DNA from: Pomacea canaliculata
Lineage: Eukaryota > Mollusca > Gastropoda > Architaenioglossa > Ampullariidae
Reading direction: 5' to 3'
Assembly (NCBI RefSeq): GCF_003073045.1
Contig: NC_037590.1
Coordinates: 18,152,708 to 18,216,707, forward strand
DNA: 64,000 nucleotides
Shown here: positions 24,553 to 36,200 of the stretch, piece after piece
Numbering within the stretch: the stretch's first letter is position 1
How the letters are laid out: each line of letters starts with the position of its first letter
The notes under the pieces: generated by a model
What the model saw: the letters and a program-made list of their open reading frames with translations, nothing else
Databases searched by the model: none
What the model was told of the DNA's origin: nothing
Position numbers and translations under genes: made by a program

Positions 24553-27500
24553 ATGCCGAAGAGTGTGGAAAAGGACTTTGTGTTTAACTTCAGCAGCAGA
24601 GGCCTCTCCTCGCGGCTGACAGTTCCTGTTACAATTCCACTGAGGTCCTCGGCGGCAGAGTTTGTTGGTCGTTTGAAAACAATGCACAACTTGCCATGCA
24701 ATATACTTGATGGTTAGCTTAATAGTATAGCTTCTTCTGATTTAGAATTGTTGCAAACATTATTTCTGCCCTAATATCAAAGCCAACTTATTCTGTTGGC
24801 TGGGGCTACATATTATTTTGACTGCAGCTGTATAAGCATTCCTGTGCATGCATGCATACATAAAATGCACAAACACAGATACATGCATGCAAGTGCATGC
24901 ACAGAGTGTACCGAGACTAAATAAGCATATTTGCACATGTGAGCTTGAAAAGACTTGGCTAGAGTGCATTCATTCATAATATATGAAAGAGCACATGTTT
25001 GTATATAGAATTTTAGTAAAATTTCTAGATGAACTTTTGTCTCCTTTAACAAATGGCAAACACTTCAAGCCTGAGACTTGAGTTACAGTATTACAGTTTT
25101 ATTCTGTTGACAGAGCTGGAAGCTAAGTTGAGTGAATTTGTACTGAAGGAAACATGCAAGTTTTATGATCAGAATGGAGAGGAATGCATTCAAGGCTGAA
25201 AACAGGAAAAAGTGATGTCAAGATTTTGACTGACCGTTGGATCAAAGCTTACACTCGGGTATTATGGCAGATATGTCAGAAATCCATAAACATCAGTAAA
25301 AAAAATTGCTCAGCTGATGATTGATATAGTGTGCTTTGTCTTTCTTCCTCCTCTAATTGCCACTAAAAAAGATTATTGTAATCATTCAGCATGTATTCTT
25401 ATGCTTTGATTACATGTGTGTATGGCTTTAAAGATGGATAATTTGGGGTATGCACCTTTTATTCCCAGTACATTTAACTGCTTGCTGCTTTACATTTATT
25501 TTATTCCTGAGAAATTGTAATGCTAGTCTAGCGAGCTTAGAGCTATAGTCCATTCTCAAGTGATGCTTGAAAGAATATTTTCCTGCTTTAATTCTGCTGT
25601 GGTACTTCTCTAAACCAATAATTTATACTGGGAAGAAGTGTTTGAAGATTGATTAAAAAGGTATTCTTTGGCTGGATTAGCTAAGAAGAAGATTTTGAGA
25701 ATGATTTGAAAACTGGGTATACAACATTAAACAAAACAAATGTAAAGAAAGGAGGATTATAATCCAACTGTGTATAATGAAGCAGAAATCTGGTGTAAAG
25801 AGAGGAGGATTTTAATACTACTGATCATATTTCTTTCATCCCCAACATAGGAGGTGAAAGATTTTGCTTCTGTTGAAAAGAAGGATGCTGAACATGCATT
25901 TCCCAAAGTTTACCACACTCTCATCCACTCACCGGCACTTGAGACACTGCTTAATCTTGAACATATATATGCTTTGTCTATGGAGAATTTAACTCAGCAG
26001 AGAGATAGAGATCTTCGGCGTCTGGAAGAGAAGTGAGTGTTTATGCAGTTTGTGTTTGATACTCCTAATACATTCCTCTAAAACAGTGGTTCTTAACCTG
26101 GGTTCAATCGAACCCTAGGGGTTCGGTGAGTCAGTCTCAGGGGTCGGCAGAGCGTCCGCCACAGAGGTCAAGACACACCTGCAATTCGTGATAACACTAA
26201 AGAAGGGTTCGGTGAATGTGCATATGAAACTTGTGGGTTCGGTACCTCAAAAAAGGTTAAGAACCACTGCTCTAAAATGTGTCTTATGTATCTCAGTGTT
26301 TTCTTGTCTGTTCTATTATTTCTGTGCCAGGGATCAATAGCTTTGTTCTCTTATTTTATGCTCACAACTGAAACCATAATAATAATATAACTAAAATATA
26401 TTATAAAAAGTAAGCCAGTACAGTTGAGTCATAATTTTAATCTGCAGAAGATGCAGCGAAATCATGCATAAATTTGTTTTAGTCACAATAGCATAGTACT
26501 GCAAGTAATAAATCTTCAAATATTTGAAATGCTTGTAGACATCAGCTAGAGATGGAGGAGGCTTTGCAGCATGTTGGGGAAAATTTCAAAGATGATGACA
26601 TCAATGTCTTGGCCCAGAGACACTTTGACAATATGCAGGTAAGTCATAGAAAACTGCAATGTCCCCTTTTTCACCTGTGCTAGACAGTAATAATAGTTAT
26701 TAAACTTTCTTTAGACTGATTTTGTTAATCAAACTATAATGTTTGCATCCATTTACAGCTAGATGAACCTGTCTGGTAGGTTTTTGTTCCCATTAACTTT
26801 ATATGTCAACATTCCAGCTGTTCTTATCTGTTTATTACTATAAAATATAAATCAGCTGACAGATGAGCTAAATTACAGATGTAGCCATCCATTCTCAAAA
26901 GTTTAAAATAGGTCATGAATAGTTTCAGAGTGGAAAAAAAAGGAATTTATGAGTGGCTTTATCAAATTGCTGAATAATGTCTTAACTTTGGACTGCAGTA
27001 ATACACTTACTTTTTGAAAAAGTTTTTTTTAATTTTAAAATTATTTCAGTTCTTAGTCATAGTTTTTTAATTGACACATCTTGGTAAATATACCATAGTG
27101 AGCAGTAGCTTAAGGATCCTTCTGAATTATTGCATTAATTCCATACACAAATATCTACATCCATTTACCATCATATTTACTTGAGGCCTTTATTCCAGAT
27201 GGTTGAGGCTAAGTGGGCAAAAGAGCTATCAGAACTACGTGAGGAACAGAAAAGAGAGTATCATGACTGGGTGCACAGAGTGTACGAGGACACCCAGACT
27301 GCCAGCACCCCTCCTTATGTGTGAGCCACTGTGTATTTTAACTGCCCATCATGTAAGCTTGCGAGAGAGAGAGAGAGAAAGAGAGAAATTGTGTTCTTTC
27401 AGCTATATCAAAACAATGTGTGTGCGCACACATCAGTATGTACTCAAATGCGAGCGAGCGAGCGCGCGCGTGTGTGTGCATGCGTTTGTGCGCTAGCTCT

Positions 27501-30500
27501 TTCTATTTGAAGAATCCCAGATGTTCTGAAACTTTGTACTGTTGTTTTCCTTAAATCACTGGACTGTTTTATTCAGGATGTATATCACAGGTCATACAGC
27601 TTTAGGACAGATGCAAGTACTGGTATGGAACAGCAACAACAATAATATCGACCATATTTAAGATGACCTGGTTTTGAGAACTGAAGCAAATCAAAGTATT
27701 TTGTGAGATTAACAGGTTTTTTTTTTAGAGGCTATGAAAATGCTCCTGCACAAACTGTCATACGTATATTTCTTTTTCCCCTTATTTTCATGCAGTAACC
27801 GCATGCGTAATGTGACAACTGCCCTCCCGGCTGCAGAAGATGAAGAAAGACAAGTTCAGTTGTCACGTTTAGAGGAAAGTTTTACCATACACCTAGGTAA
27901 CTACATCAGAAACAGCACTATTAAAGCCTTTTAGAATAAGGAGCTGAAATTTGGGGGGGAAGGGAGGAGGGAAAATACTGGTTTTGAGATCCATCATTCT
28001 TTGTTCATAGTTTTTAAGTTTAAACAATATGCAAGTTTTCAAGACTTATTTTCCATCTAGCTTTCCACTTTATGTGAACATAAAGCCAGAGGCCTGTTGA
28101 ACTTAATGCTTAATTTGATACATTAACAGATGTAAGAGGCACTGACTTGTTTTACTTTTTTGGGTTTGGTCACTCTAGTTACATTGTGAAAATATCCTAT
28201 CTTGTACACAGAGAGCTCAAGACTGCACTTTGACTGCTCAAACTTAGTCAAAATCCATAAGTGTCCAACTTACAGCCATAGTCAAATAAAAGTTGTGATC
28301 AAGAATTACTCTGACCAAGCAGCAAAGATTTCATTGAACTTGATTTGAGAAATTTTTACCTAGTACTTGTCACTAAGGTTCAGGTGGAAAAAATTTACGT
28401 TCCATTGTTGATGAAATTCACTTACATTGGAGCAATTATTTTTAGTAAACAAATGCTAAATGAAATTTTCAGGTGCACAAATGAAAACAACCCACAACTT
28501 GCGATTGCTGTGTACCCATGTAATGGACTTATGCCGTCATAAACCACACACTGTTGGGTAGCATTACATTTTCTTTTTTTGGGGTGGGGGGTGGGTGGAG
28601 GTAGTGATTACTTGTGCACCAAGAAAAGCATGAATTCCTACGCTTGTTTGTTGATTGAATGTAAGCATATATGTTTGTGCTGTTTTAGATGCTGGATAAT
28701 AGATGTTATAAGGCAATTCACTTTATACTAATGCGAAGTAAAACTCTGTGTGTGTGCATTTGGAGAGATGGCAAAATAGAGAGATCTGTATTATTTGATC
28801 TATGTTGTCCTCTAAGAATTTAAATGGGAAATAATCTCAATTGTCAGAATGAATGCTTCTCTCTTTAATTGCCATCCCCAGTTCTCAGATCCTAAATACA
28901 ACAAGGGTTTTAAGGAACTAATAACAAATCTAATTTCTGCATCTTAAAAGCACGTTTAGGTCTGATAGATTTGACTTTGTTTGCAGGGGTATTGTTGTAC
29001 CACAGCCACAGAGGCTACAAACAGCCATGTCCCTCTACTCAAATTCTTTGTGTGGTCTTATACTCCTGGTGGACAACAGGCTTAACTCCTACACGGGCAT
29101 TAAGCGAGGTTTGTGTCAGATTTGTTATTAAGCATTCATCACAGCAGTAAAAGATTTTCAAGGCAATTTTAGTCAGAAGTTGGATAATGATGTACTGTAG
29201 TATAGCAGGCAGACAGTATTTACCACTGAAGTATTCAATAAGGTCTTACAGATACTCTTGCATATGTAATAAAATAAAAGTAAATTAAGTGAAAGAATTC
29301 AAGAATGGATGCAGACACATACTACTTATTATTGTGGCTTGGGCAGAATTTGCAGCAGTCTGCGAGCAGTCAACAGATTTCCATTTCCCAGACTTGGCGC
29401 AGCAGCTGTCAGCAGTCGAGACAGCTCTAACACAGGCCAGTACTGTGCGAGCATCACGACAACAGCAGCAGCAACAAGAGACTGACAGTTCTAGTGTGCA
29501 CAGCAGTGGCAGCAACAGCAGTGGGTCTTCAGAAAATCAGGTTTGTTCAACTGCTCTTAAGATTTTATCAAGCCATTCCATTGGCAGCAGTAGGGTAAAA
29601 GTCTTTAAACTTAGATTTTTTTTCATATTTACAGCAATCATCTTCATATCATTAGCTCACATTTATTTAAAGCTACCATGAAAGTTTCATGGATGTCATC
29701 GGAGTTCGAGAAATTTTGTCATGTATATGCAATCTGTTAATAATAATGTATTCTCTGTTAAATAACACAATGCTGCAATGTAAATTTTCCTTTTGCAGCA
29801 AAACAGAGTGTATGAAAAAGAACAAAGATAATTACATGTGAATTATACAAGTAAAATATAATTGTGCATGAAAATTGCACAATAGAAAAATCAATCAAAA
29901 AGCAGGAGTTAAAGTGTGGGCCTCAAACTCATATCACCCTGTTCCTTAAAACTCACTGTGTGAAAGCAACAGCAAAAAATGTTCATAGGAACAACCCACA
30001 TCATACCACCAAGATTAAGGATGGTGGGGATGTGCATCATCACAACACTTCAGATCAAGCTTAGCATGATGTGATTTTATGTGGTTTTAAAAGTAAGATG
30101 TTTACAACTAGAGGGACAAATAAATTCCTTTACAGATTTTTCTTGGTAAATGGAGATTGAAATCATTCTTCAGGAGTATTATATGCAAAGACTTGTGAAG
30201 TAGATCATGGAATCCTAGAGGATCTTGCATCCTTCCCTCTTTTAACAGACTTATGGTGGACACAAAGATGCTTTTGCTTACTGCTAGTGATGTTACTGGC
30301 TTAACTTGATTATCCTTGATAATTTTGCTCTATTTTCTTTTTTATGGTTAGATTTTCAAACAATGTTATAACATTAAATGTAATAATGGTGTCTACCAAT
30401 GCTCTTTATACATGTTCTCTAATGTGCAATTCAGCATCAAAACCTTGTAGCTGCCACCAAAGGTAAAGCCTCTGATTAGACTTCTTACACATATTTTCAA

Positions 30501-32160
30501 CATGAGCATTAAAACATTACACCAGGTACTTAAAACTCTACCTGCTCAGCTAACTTGGCTTTGATCTTATGAGGCTGGCCCTTCCCAAAATACATTACTT
30601 GTTTTGTTGGAAATAGAGTCAAACCATGAAAATAGGTTGTCAATAAGCGTGGGATATTGTGACACTATATATTTGTTGTTAAGGCATAAATTCCCTGTGG
30701 GAGATAAAATTGTTAAGCAGCATTAACTTGTGAATAGTTTGTTGCAGTCTGTGCATATAATTTCACTTCATGCAGCTTGAATGTTCCAATATGGAGCACA
30801 GTGACAGGCACCCATATACTTCACGTGCATTCTTGCTTGTCAGTACTTTAGGTGACAGCTGATGTAGAAAGAGCAGTTTCAGATTTCTAATGCCATCTCT
30901 CTAATCAAAAAAAGAAAACTTAAGCAGTTTGGAAAAAGCTGATGGAGAAATTACAAAGATTGATGCTCTTCGTAACCGCTTTTCCCCTTGCTAGGTAAAG
31001 CAAGGTTAGTTTTCAATGTATAAGAAATCAACAATTTTGTTATTAAGTGCACTTATTATCAACAGTCTGTTGCTAGACTATGTTGATTTGCTGGCTTTCA
31101 GGATAAGTCAATGGGTGCAAGACTGCACACTGGTGATTTCTACCTCACAAAACATTCCAATTTGTCAGAAGTACATGTGGTTTTTCACCTGGTAGTGGAT
31201 GAAAATGTACGGACAGGCGACATCACCTCACGCCACCCAGCCATTCTAAGCATCCGCAACATCATTCGACTGTGTTTTCGTTATGACATCCAAACACTGA
31301 CTATACCACTCTTGCTGACACACGAGATGACAGAGGTAAACTATTCATTTAAGACTTAATTATAATTTAAATGTTATAAATAACATGTTAATATTGATAC
31401 AGTTTGGTTTTTTTTTTTAACTTGTTAAGCTTGATTCAAGCTTTTTGTAACTTTTCGTTTTGTCAGTTGAATTCACTTTGACATCTGGTACATATTCAAA
31501 GGAATTTAAAAACATTTCGATTTGTTTCTAAGATAGCATTGAAAATATTCACAAGCTGCTATCAATATGTTAAAGATGTTTTTGAAATAGCATTTTTTCC
31601 CTTTCTGCTGGTTTCAGGAAATGACCATCCCATGGTGCTTGAAGAGGGCTGAACTGTTGTTTAAGTGCGTGAAAGGATTTATGATTGAGATGGCCACCTA
31701 CAGTAGCCTGGTCTCTCGCACAATCCAGTTTCTAGTCCCAAGGGTAAGCCGCATGCTTTTTTGACATTTATCCTGTAATTGTATCTTAATGAAAATTATT
31801 AACATTGAATGCTTACTGGTTGATCTGTTGCTCTATATCTACCAGAGGCATTTATGTCCACATTATAAATTTGCTGCTTGAACCATGGTCTTTATTTTAT
31901 TTGGCTAAGGTATTTTCAGCCACTTTTGTGGACATTTTCATTTCTACAAGATTTAAAAAAAACAAAAGTACCACCAACAGGAAATAGCCCGCTGTTTTTA
32001 ACAGCAAGAGATGCCCATGTCTTGAAAGTGTGCCAATTTATTATTGTACAGCTTGACTTTTCTTCTGCAGGGGATGTCAGAAGAAATGTTTGCCCAGATC
32101 AGCAACATGTTACCAGGCATATTTCGCCTATCTAATCCGCTGGTTGTGAAATCAACATAA
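24553..32160 (+). CDS. FERRY3: FERRY complex subunit 3 orthologue (C12orf4 / DUF2362)
   Basis: Twelve coding exons: 24551-24712 (ATG 24553), 25114-25295, 25861-26032, 26539-26638, 27199-27320, 27796-27896, 28473-28557, 28987-29108, 29347-29540, 31102-31335, 31618-31743 and 32071-32160, about 562 residues against 552 in human. Recognition rests on conserved words: [20 protein letters not shown] at the start, [20 protein letters not shown] in exon 8, and [20 protein letters not shown] and [20 protein letters not shown] near the end. FERRY3 is part of the five-subunit Rab5 effector that ties mRNAs to early endosomes. Exons 3-5 are strongly helical. All exon phases agree except in exon 2, where the frame breaks near 25195. 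The exon 3 acceptor (25860, rather than 25850) was chosen to suit the later frame. Exon 9 adds a Gln/Ser-rich insert. Confidence 0.92.
25114..25295 (+). CDS. FERRY3: FERRY3 exon 2, frame broken
   Basis: The exon continues correctly from exon 1 (phase 1) and encodes [20 protein letters not shown] and a few more residues before TGA at 25197-25199. The next frame opens at once and encodes [20 protein letters not shown], which has the charged, aromatic character of the rest of the protein and reaches the donor at 25296. One base appears to be missing around 25194-25196. The exon end is phase 1 in the second frame, which fits an exon 3 start at 25861. It is either a consensus error or a real lesion. 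Confidence 0.7.
26084..26269. mobile_element. hAT-type MITE with perfect 8-bp target duplication
   Basis: The 15-bp terminal inverted repeats are CAGTGGTTCTTAACC (26084-26098) and its exact reverse complement (26255-26269). They are flanked by the direct repeat CTCTAAAA at 26076-26083 and 26270-26277. An 8-bp duplication and CAGTGGTTCT-type ends are hallmarks of hAT elements. The interior repeats 'gggttcggt' three times and has no ORF. It lies in FERRY3 intron 3. Confidence 0.93.
29437..29540 (+). repeat. FERRY3: CAG/AGC-rich coding tract in FERRY3 exon 9
   Basis: Mixed CAG, CAA and AGC/AGT triplets encode a run of six glutamines and then a serine/glycine/asparagine-rich stretch ([15 protein letters not shown]). 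The frame stays open and the exon ends at a good donor (cag|gtttgt). The remembered vertebrate protein has nothing this long here, so this looks like a low-complexity expansion in a loop. Confidence 0.8.
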
Positions 32161-32459
32161 TGTTGAACCCAGAATCCACCCACCCATGCGATTCCACTAT
32201 TCTATTCTACCAAGACATAAGCAAGTGTATGCATTTGAGGTGTTCAGCATTTTATCATGCCTGCTGTTTTCCTCACATGGATGGATGTACAAGTCAAATG
32301 GATGTGTTGTGCAAGTGCAAATATATTGAAATTTTTTTTTTTTTTTTGACCAAGAGTTCCCTGGAGACTTGTGGCTATAGAATTTACGTGCCTATGAAAC
32401 GAGTTATCACAAACACTGTCAAATCTTCTTCATGTTATAGTTTCAACTCATTTTCACAG

Positions 32460-32600
32460 GGTCAGGTCTTGTCAACACTGTTTCTGTTTAAACCATTTTT
32501 TTCAATAAATTGTCTTGCATTGTTTCGATACTTTGGTCAGGTCTTCTGTTGTTTATTTAAACCATTTTTTTCAATAAATTGTCTTCCATTGTTTCAATAT
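32460..32600 (+). repeat. Tandem duplication in FERRY3 3' UTR carrying two poly(A) signals
   Basis: Two adjacent copies of about 70 bp start near 32460 ('ggtcaggtctt') and 32535 ('ggtcaggtctt'). Each contains 'taaaccatttttttcaataaattgtctt' and 'cattgtttc.ata.ttt'. The AATAAA hexamers are at 32504-32509 and 32573-32578. Both fit as FERRY3 polyadenylation signals, 340-420 bases after its stop. Confidence 0.85.
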
Positions 32601-32686
32601 TTTGCCTCAAGCATAATCAAACAGAAATGCCTCAAGTTGAGTTAAATTCTAAAATGAAGACAACCAACAATTTGTTTAAATATTGT

Positions 32687-32692
32687 TTTATT
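32687..32692 (-). terminator. Candidate poly(A) signal of the PDI gene
   Basis: TTTATT on the plus strand is AATAAA on the minus strand, about 540 bases downstream of the PDI stop. It lies about 110 bases from the second FERRY3 signal on the other strand. It is a candidate only; cleavage sites cannot be seen. Confidence 0.45.
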
Positions 32693-33231
32693 TCCTTAAA
32701 CTCCATCTGGTTTCATGCACACACATGCACTCAAGTTTGCTTATGTTGGACAGAAATCTCCGATAGTCTCGGCTATATCTCTCCCCAGGAGCCACGTTAA
32801 CAATATTCTCAAAAGCACTCATGAATGCTACTAACTTTTGAATTATGACAAACATTCTGGAAATGACAACTGATAAAAAAAGTCCAAAGCTGTAATTGCA
32901 GTACTGATCCCTGTAGTTTTAACAGGTACACCCTGTTACTAAAACTTACTTGCAAACATATGCTATGCCTCCAATATTTTTCCTGACATACACTGTGTTC
33001 AATTAAAAAAAAAAAACTTCCATTAGCATTCAACAGGACAAAAGTTTATAAAACAGGCATTACAGCAAGACCTGTTTTCTTCTGGAGGCACAATCTCCAG
33101 ACACATCACACTTTTGCACAGACAATGATAAGAATGATTACAAGACAAATGATGGTGACATCAAAATGAGACACAATCAGGATGAAGACGAACATGACCA
33201 AAAAACAAAAATTCAACTACAAGGTACAGAA

Positions 33232-36200
33232 TTACAGCTCATCCTTTTTCAACTGGTCATCATCCTCCTCTTCTTCCTCTTCATCTTCCTCCTCCTCTTC
33301 CTGAAACATCACAACAAATGTTTTTGTCTAATTTTGAAAGAGTGAAGACAAATTTGAAAGCTGAAACTTAAAGACCTGGTATACATTTCTACTCTACACT
33401 TTCTCAACTGCTCATTAAGTCTACCATGAAACCGATATGTTGCCAATCTTGGTAATTTTTCTAGCCTGCAGAATTCTTTAACTTGCATGTTCACATAAGA
33501 TACAACATATAGCTCTGTCTGCCACGGCATTAGTAAAGTCAGTTTATGCATTCAACTTGGCAGCATCTCTAAATGTACCACACAGCACGTAACATTTTTT
33601 TCCAGCCACCAAAATATTAAGTGGCTGCTTTTACTTACTTCAGAAACTCCAGCTCCATCCTTGCCCCCACTTTCAATGAACTTGGTGAATCCTTCAAGTG
33701 TCCTCTCTCCATTGTAATCAATAACCTACAAGACAAGCTTATTTTTAGTGTCAAATTGCAGTCATGTAAAGAAATTTAAAATGAAAGAATAAAACAAAGC
33801 AAAAATAAAATTTATAAAAAACCAAGAAGAAATGCCCTAATCCATCAAAAATAATATACTTGTGACTAATGGACAGGTTTAAATGATAATTTATAAATAA
33901 TTCATACCTGGTCACTGTTGGCTGGGAAAAACTTCAGGGTTGGGAAACTCTGCACACGAACCTCCTCTATTTCATTAGCAGTAGCATCCATCTTGGCAAT
34001 GACAACATTATCATTGTCTTTGAACTTCTCGCCCAGCTCATCCCAGATAGGTGCAAGCTGTTTGCAGTGTCCACACCATGGAGCATCTGCAAGTTAACAA
34101 GAGCAAGCAACTGTCAAAATGCAAATATGCAAAATATAAACACACATGGCTAAAGATATAACATACTCCACCCCCTTTTCATCTAAGACAGTTATTTTAT
34201 GCTGCATATATATATAAAGATGGAGCACAGGGTAGCACTACATTCAAGCACTTACAGAATTCAACAAACACATTCTTGTCCTTTGCAAAAGCCACTTCCT
34301 TGAAGTTTTTGCCCACCAGCACTTTGACAGGTTTGGCATCCCAGTCTGCAGGTATTTCTTCAGACATAAGGTGTGGCTGCCAAAAAAAAAAACTTGTTTT
34401 AAGATGCCAATGAACAAAGCAGTTCTGAAAGTTATCAAAATTACCTAACACTATAACTAGTAAGTCCTATCTCACAGTAACAGAAAAATGAAAAACAGCA
34501 CAGGCAATTAGTATAGCTAAGTGATTTTAGATCTTACGACACTAACAATGACAATGATCAACTTTATTTGTCCCAGTGGGTTATATGAACATGGGAAGGT
34601 GCTCTAGTTACTAAATAAAATTAGAAATAAAACATGAAAAATATTAGCAATGAAAAAAAGAAGGCAAGTGACAGTTATATATAATATAAAACAAAAAAAT
34701 ATAATACTGCTAGGATTGTTTTCACAACAAAGTGTCTAAACAGGTGCAACAGAAACTTTATATTTTTGTGCAATATTTAAGTATATGTACCTTCAGCTTT
34801 CCATCCACAAAGTCTTGAACAAAAGCTTTGATGCTAGAGGTTGTTATGTCAGCATTTGGTGGCTTGTACTTGGACATTTCCTCAGACAACTGGATGAGAC
34901 GAACAGCTGGAACTTCCTCTTCCTTGAGACCAAAGAACTCCAGAATACGGCCATTCTCTTCATTGCTTGCATCAAGATAGATGAACAGCACCTAAACAAA
35001 AAGAACTTGGAAGAATCAGCAGAAATACAAATACTTGTGAACAGTTTAAAGCATCAATAGCAACTATGTAAATTGGAGCAACTGACATACTGGTTTGTGA
35101 AGTATCTACTTGCAAACCACGTATTTTGTACCTTATTATCAGACCCAACCTCCACTTAAGCACTAGAAATCCTTGCTGTCAGTTAAGTGTTATGCCAACT
35201 GCTGCCAGGCTCACCTAACTATATCAAACAAATTTTACTTTTTTGTCCACTTCATTACAGTAACAGCTTTAGTGACACAAGATAAATGCTGTATACTGGT
35301 GTTGTGTTAATAAAATTCTGATACTACAGGTATAAAACTACTGCGATGCAAAAATATACCCAATAATTAAGAAAATCATGGACTAGCTTCTTGGTTAAAG
35401 GATATCATGTAGCTGATTTAACTTTCAAAATCAATGTACAGTTTGATCTCAGAATCCTGCTAGACACCAGTTTAGCCAGTTAAGCTTCCAATATATAAAG
35501 CTAATACCTTTCCCTTGAAATTGCTAGCTGCAGCACGGAATTGCTCAATTGTGTCTTCTCCACCGTCCTTCTTCACAAACAGCAGGATGTGGTTCTTTAC
35601 TTCACCACCAAAGATCTTCTGGGCAGACTGGTTAAAGATGAAAGACACATTATCACAATTTGAGAAAGGAACAAGATAGCTCAATTTGTAAAAAAATGAC
35701 ATGTTAAAATGGAGGCAGAAGGCATGAGAATGTGTTGTTGCTTTGTAATAGAATACCATTACATAAGAATGTAAAAACATTCCATAATAATATATGTACA
35801 TAGGTCCAACAACAAGAAACAAACCTCTTGTGTAAACTCGACAACCAGAGGCAGCTGATTGGCACGGACAAATTTGGTGATGGCATCATCTTCATAGTCA
35901 CCCTCAAAGTCATTGCGGCCCTCATCAAACTGCCAAAGAGATTCAACATGTCCCATAAATTACTGGATTACTTGTGCTTTGCGTCTGAAGAAAAAATTAG
36001 CAAACGTGTATAAACTATCTTAAAAAAGAAAATGACTGGAAAAACAAGGTGTCATTAATTTGATTATGACAACAAACTAAAAAATTCACAGAAATATATC
36101 AGTTCACTACAAACGAAAAAAAAATACAGATTTTATTGAATATTAGGGAGAAGAATGTTACCTTTTTCAAAAGAACAATACCATCCTTGTCAACATTGTA

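Noticed and set aside
29285..29515. A minus-strand cysteine-rich ORF (CCCCCC run)
   Set aside because: It is the reverse of the CAG/AGC tract of FERRY3 exon 9.
32160..32645. A 161-codon plus-strand ORF just after the FERRY3 stop
   Set aside because: It lies in the 3' UTR, has low-complexity Phe-rich repeats from the tandem duplication, contains AATAAA signals and resembles no protein.
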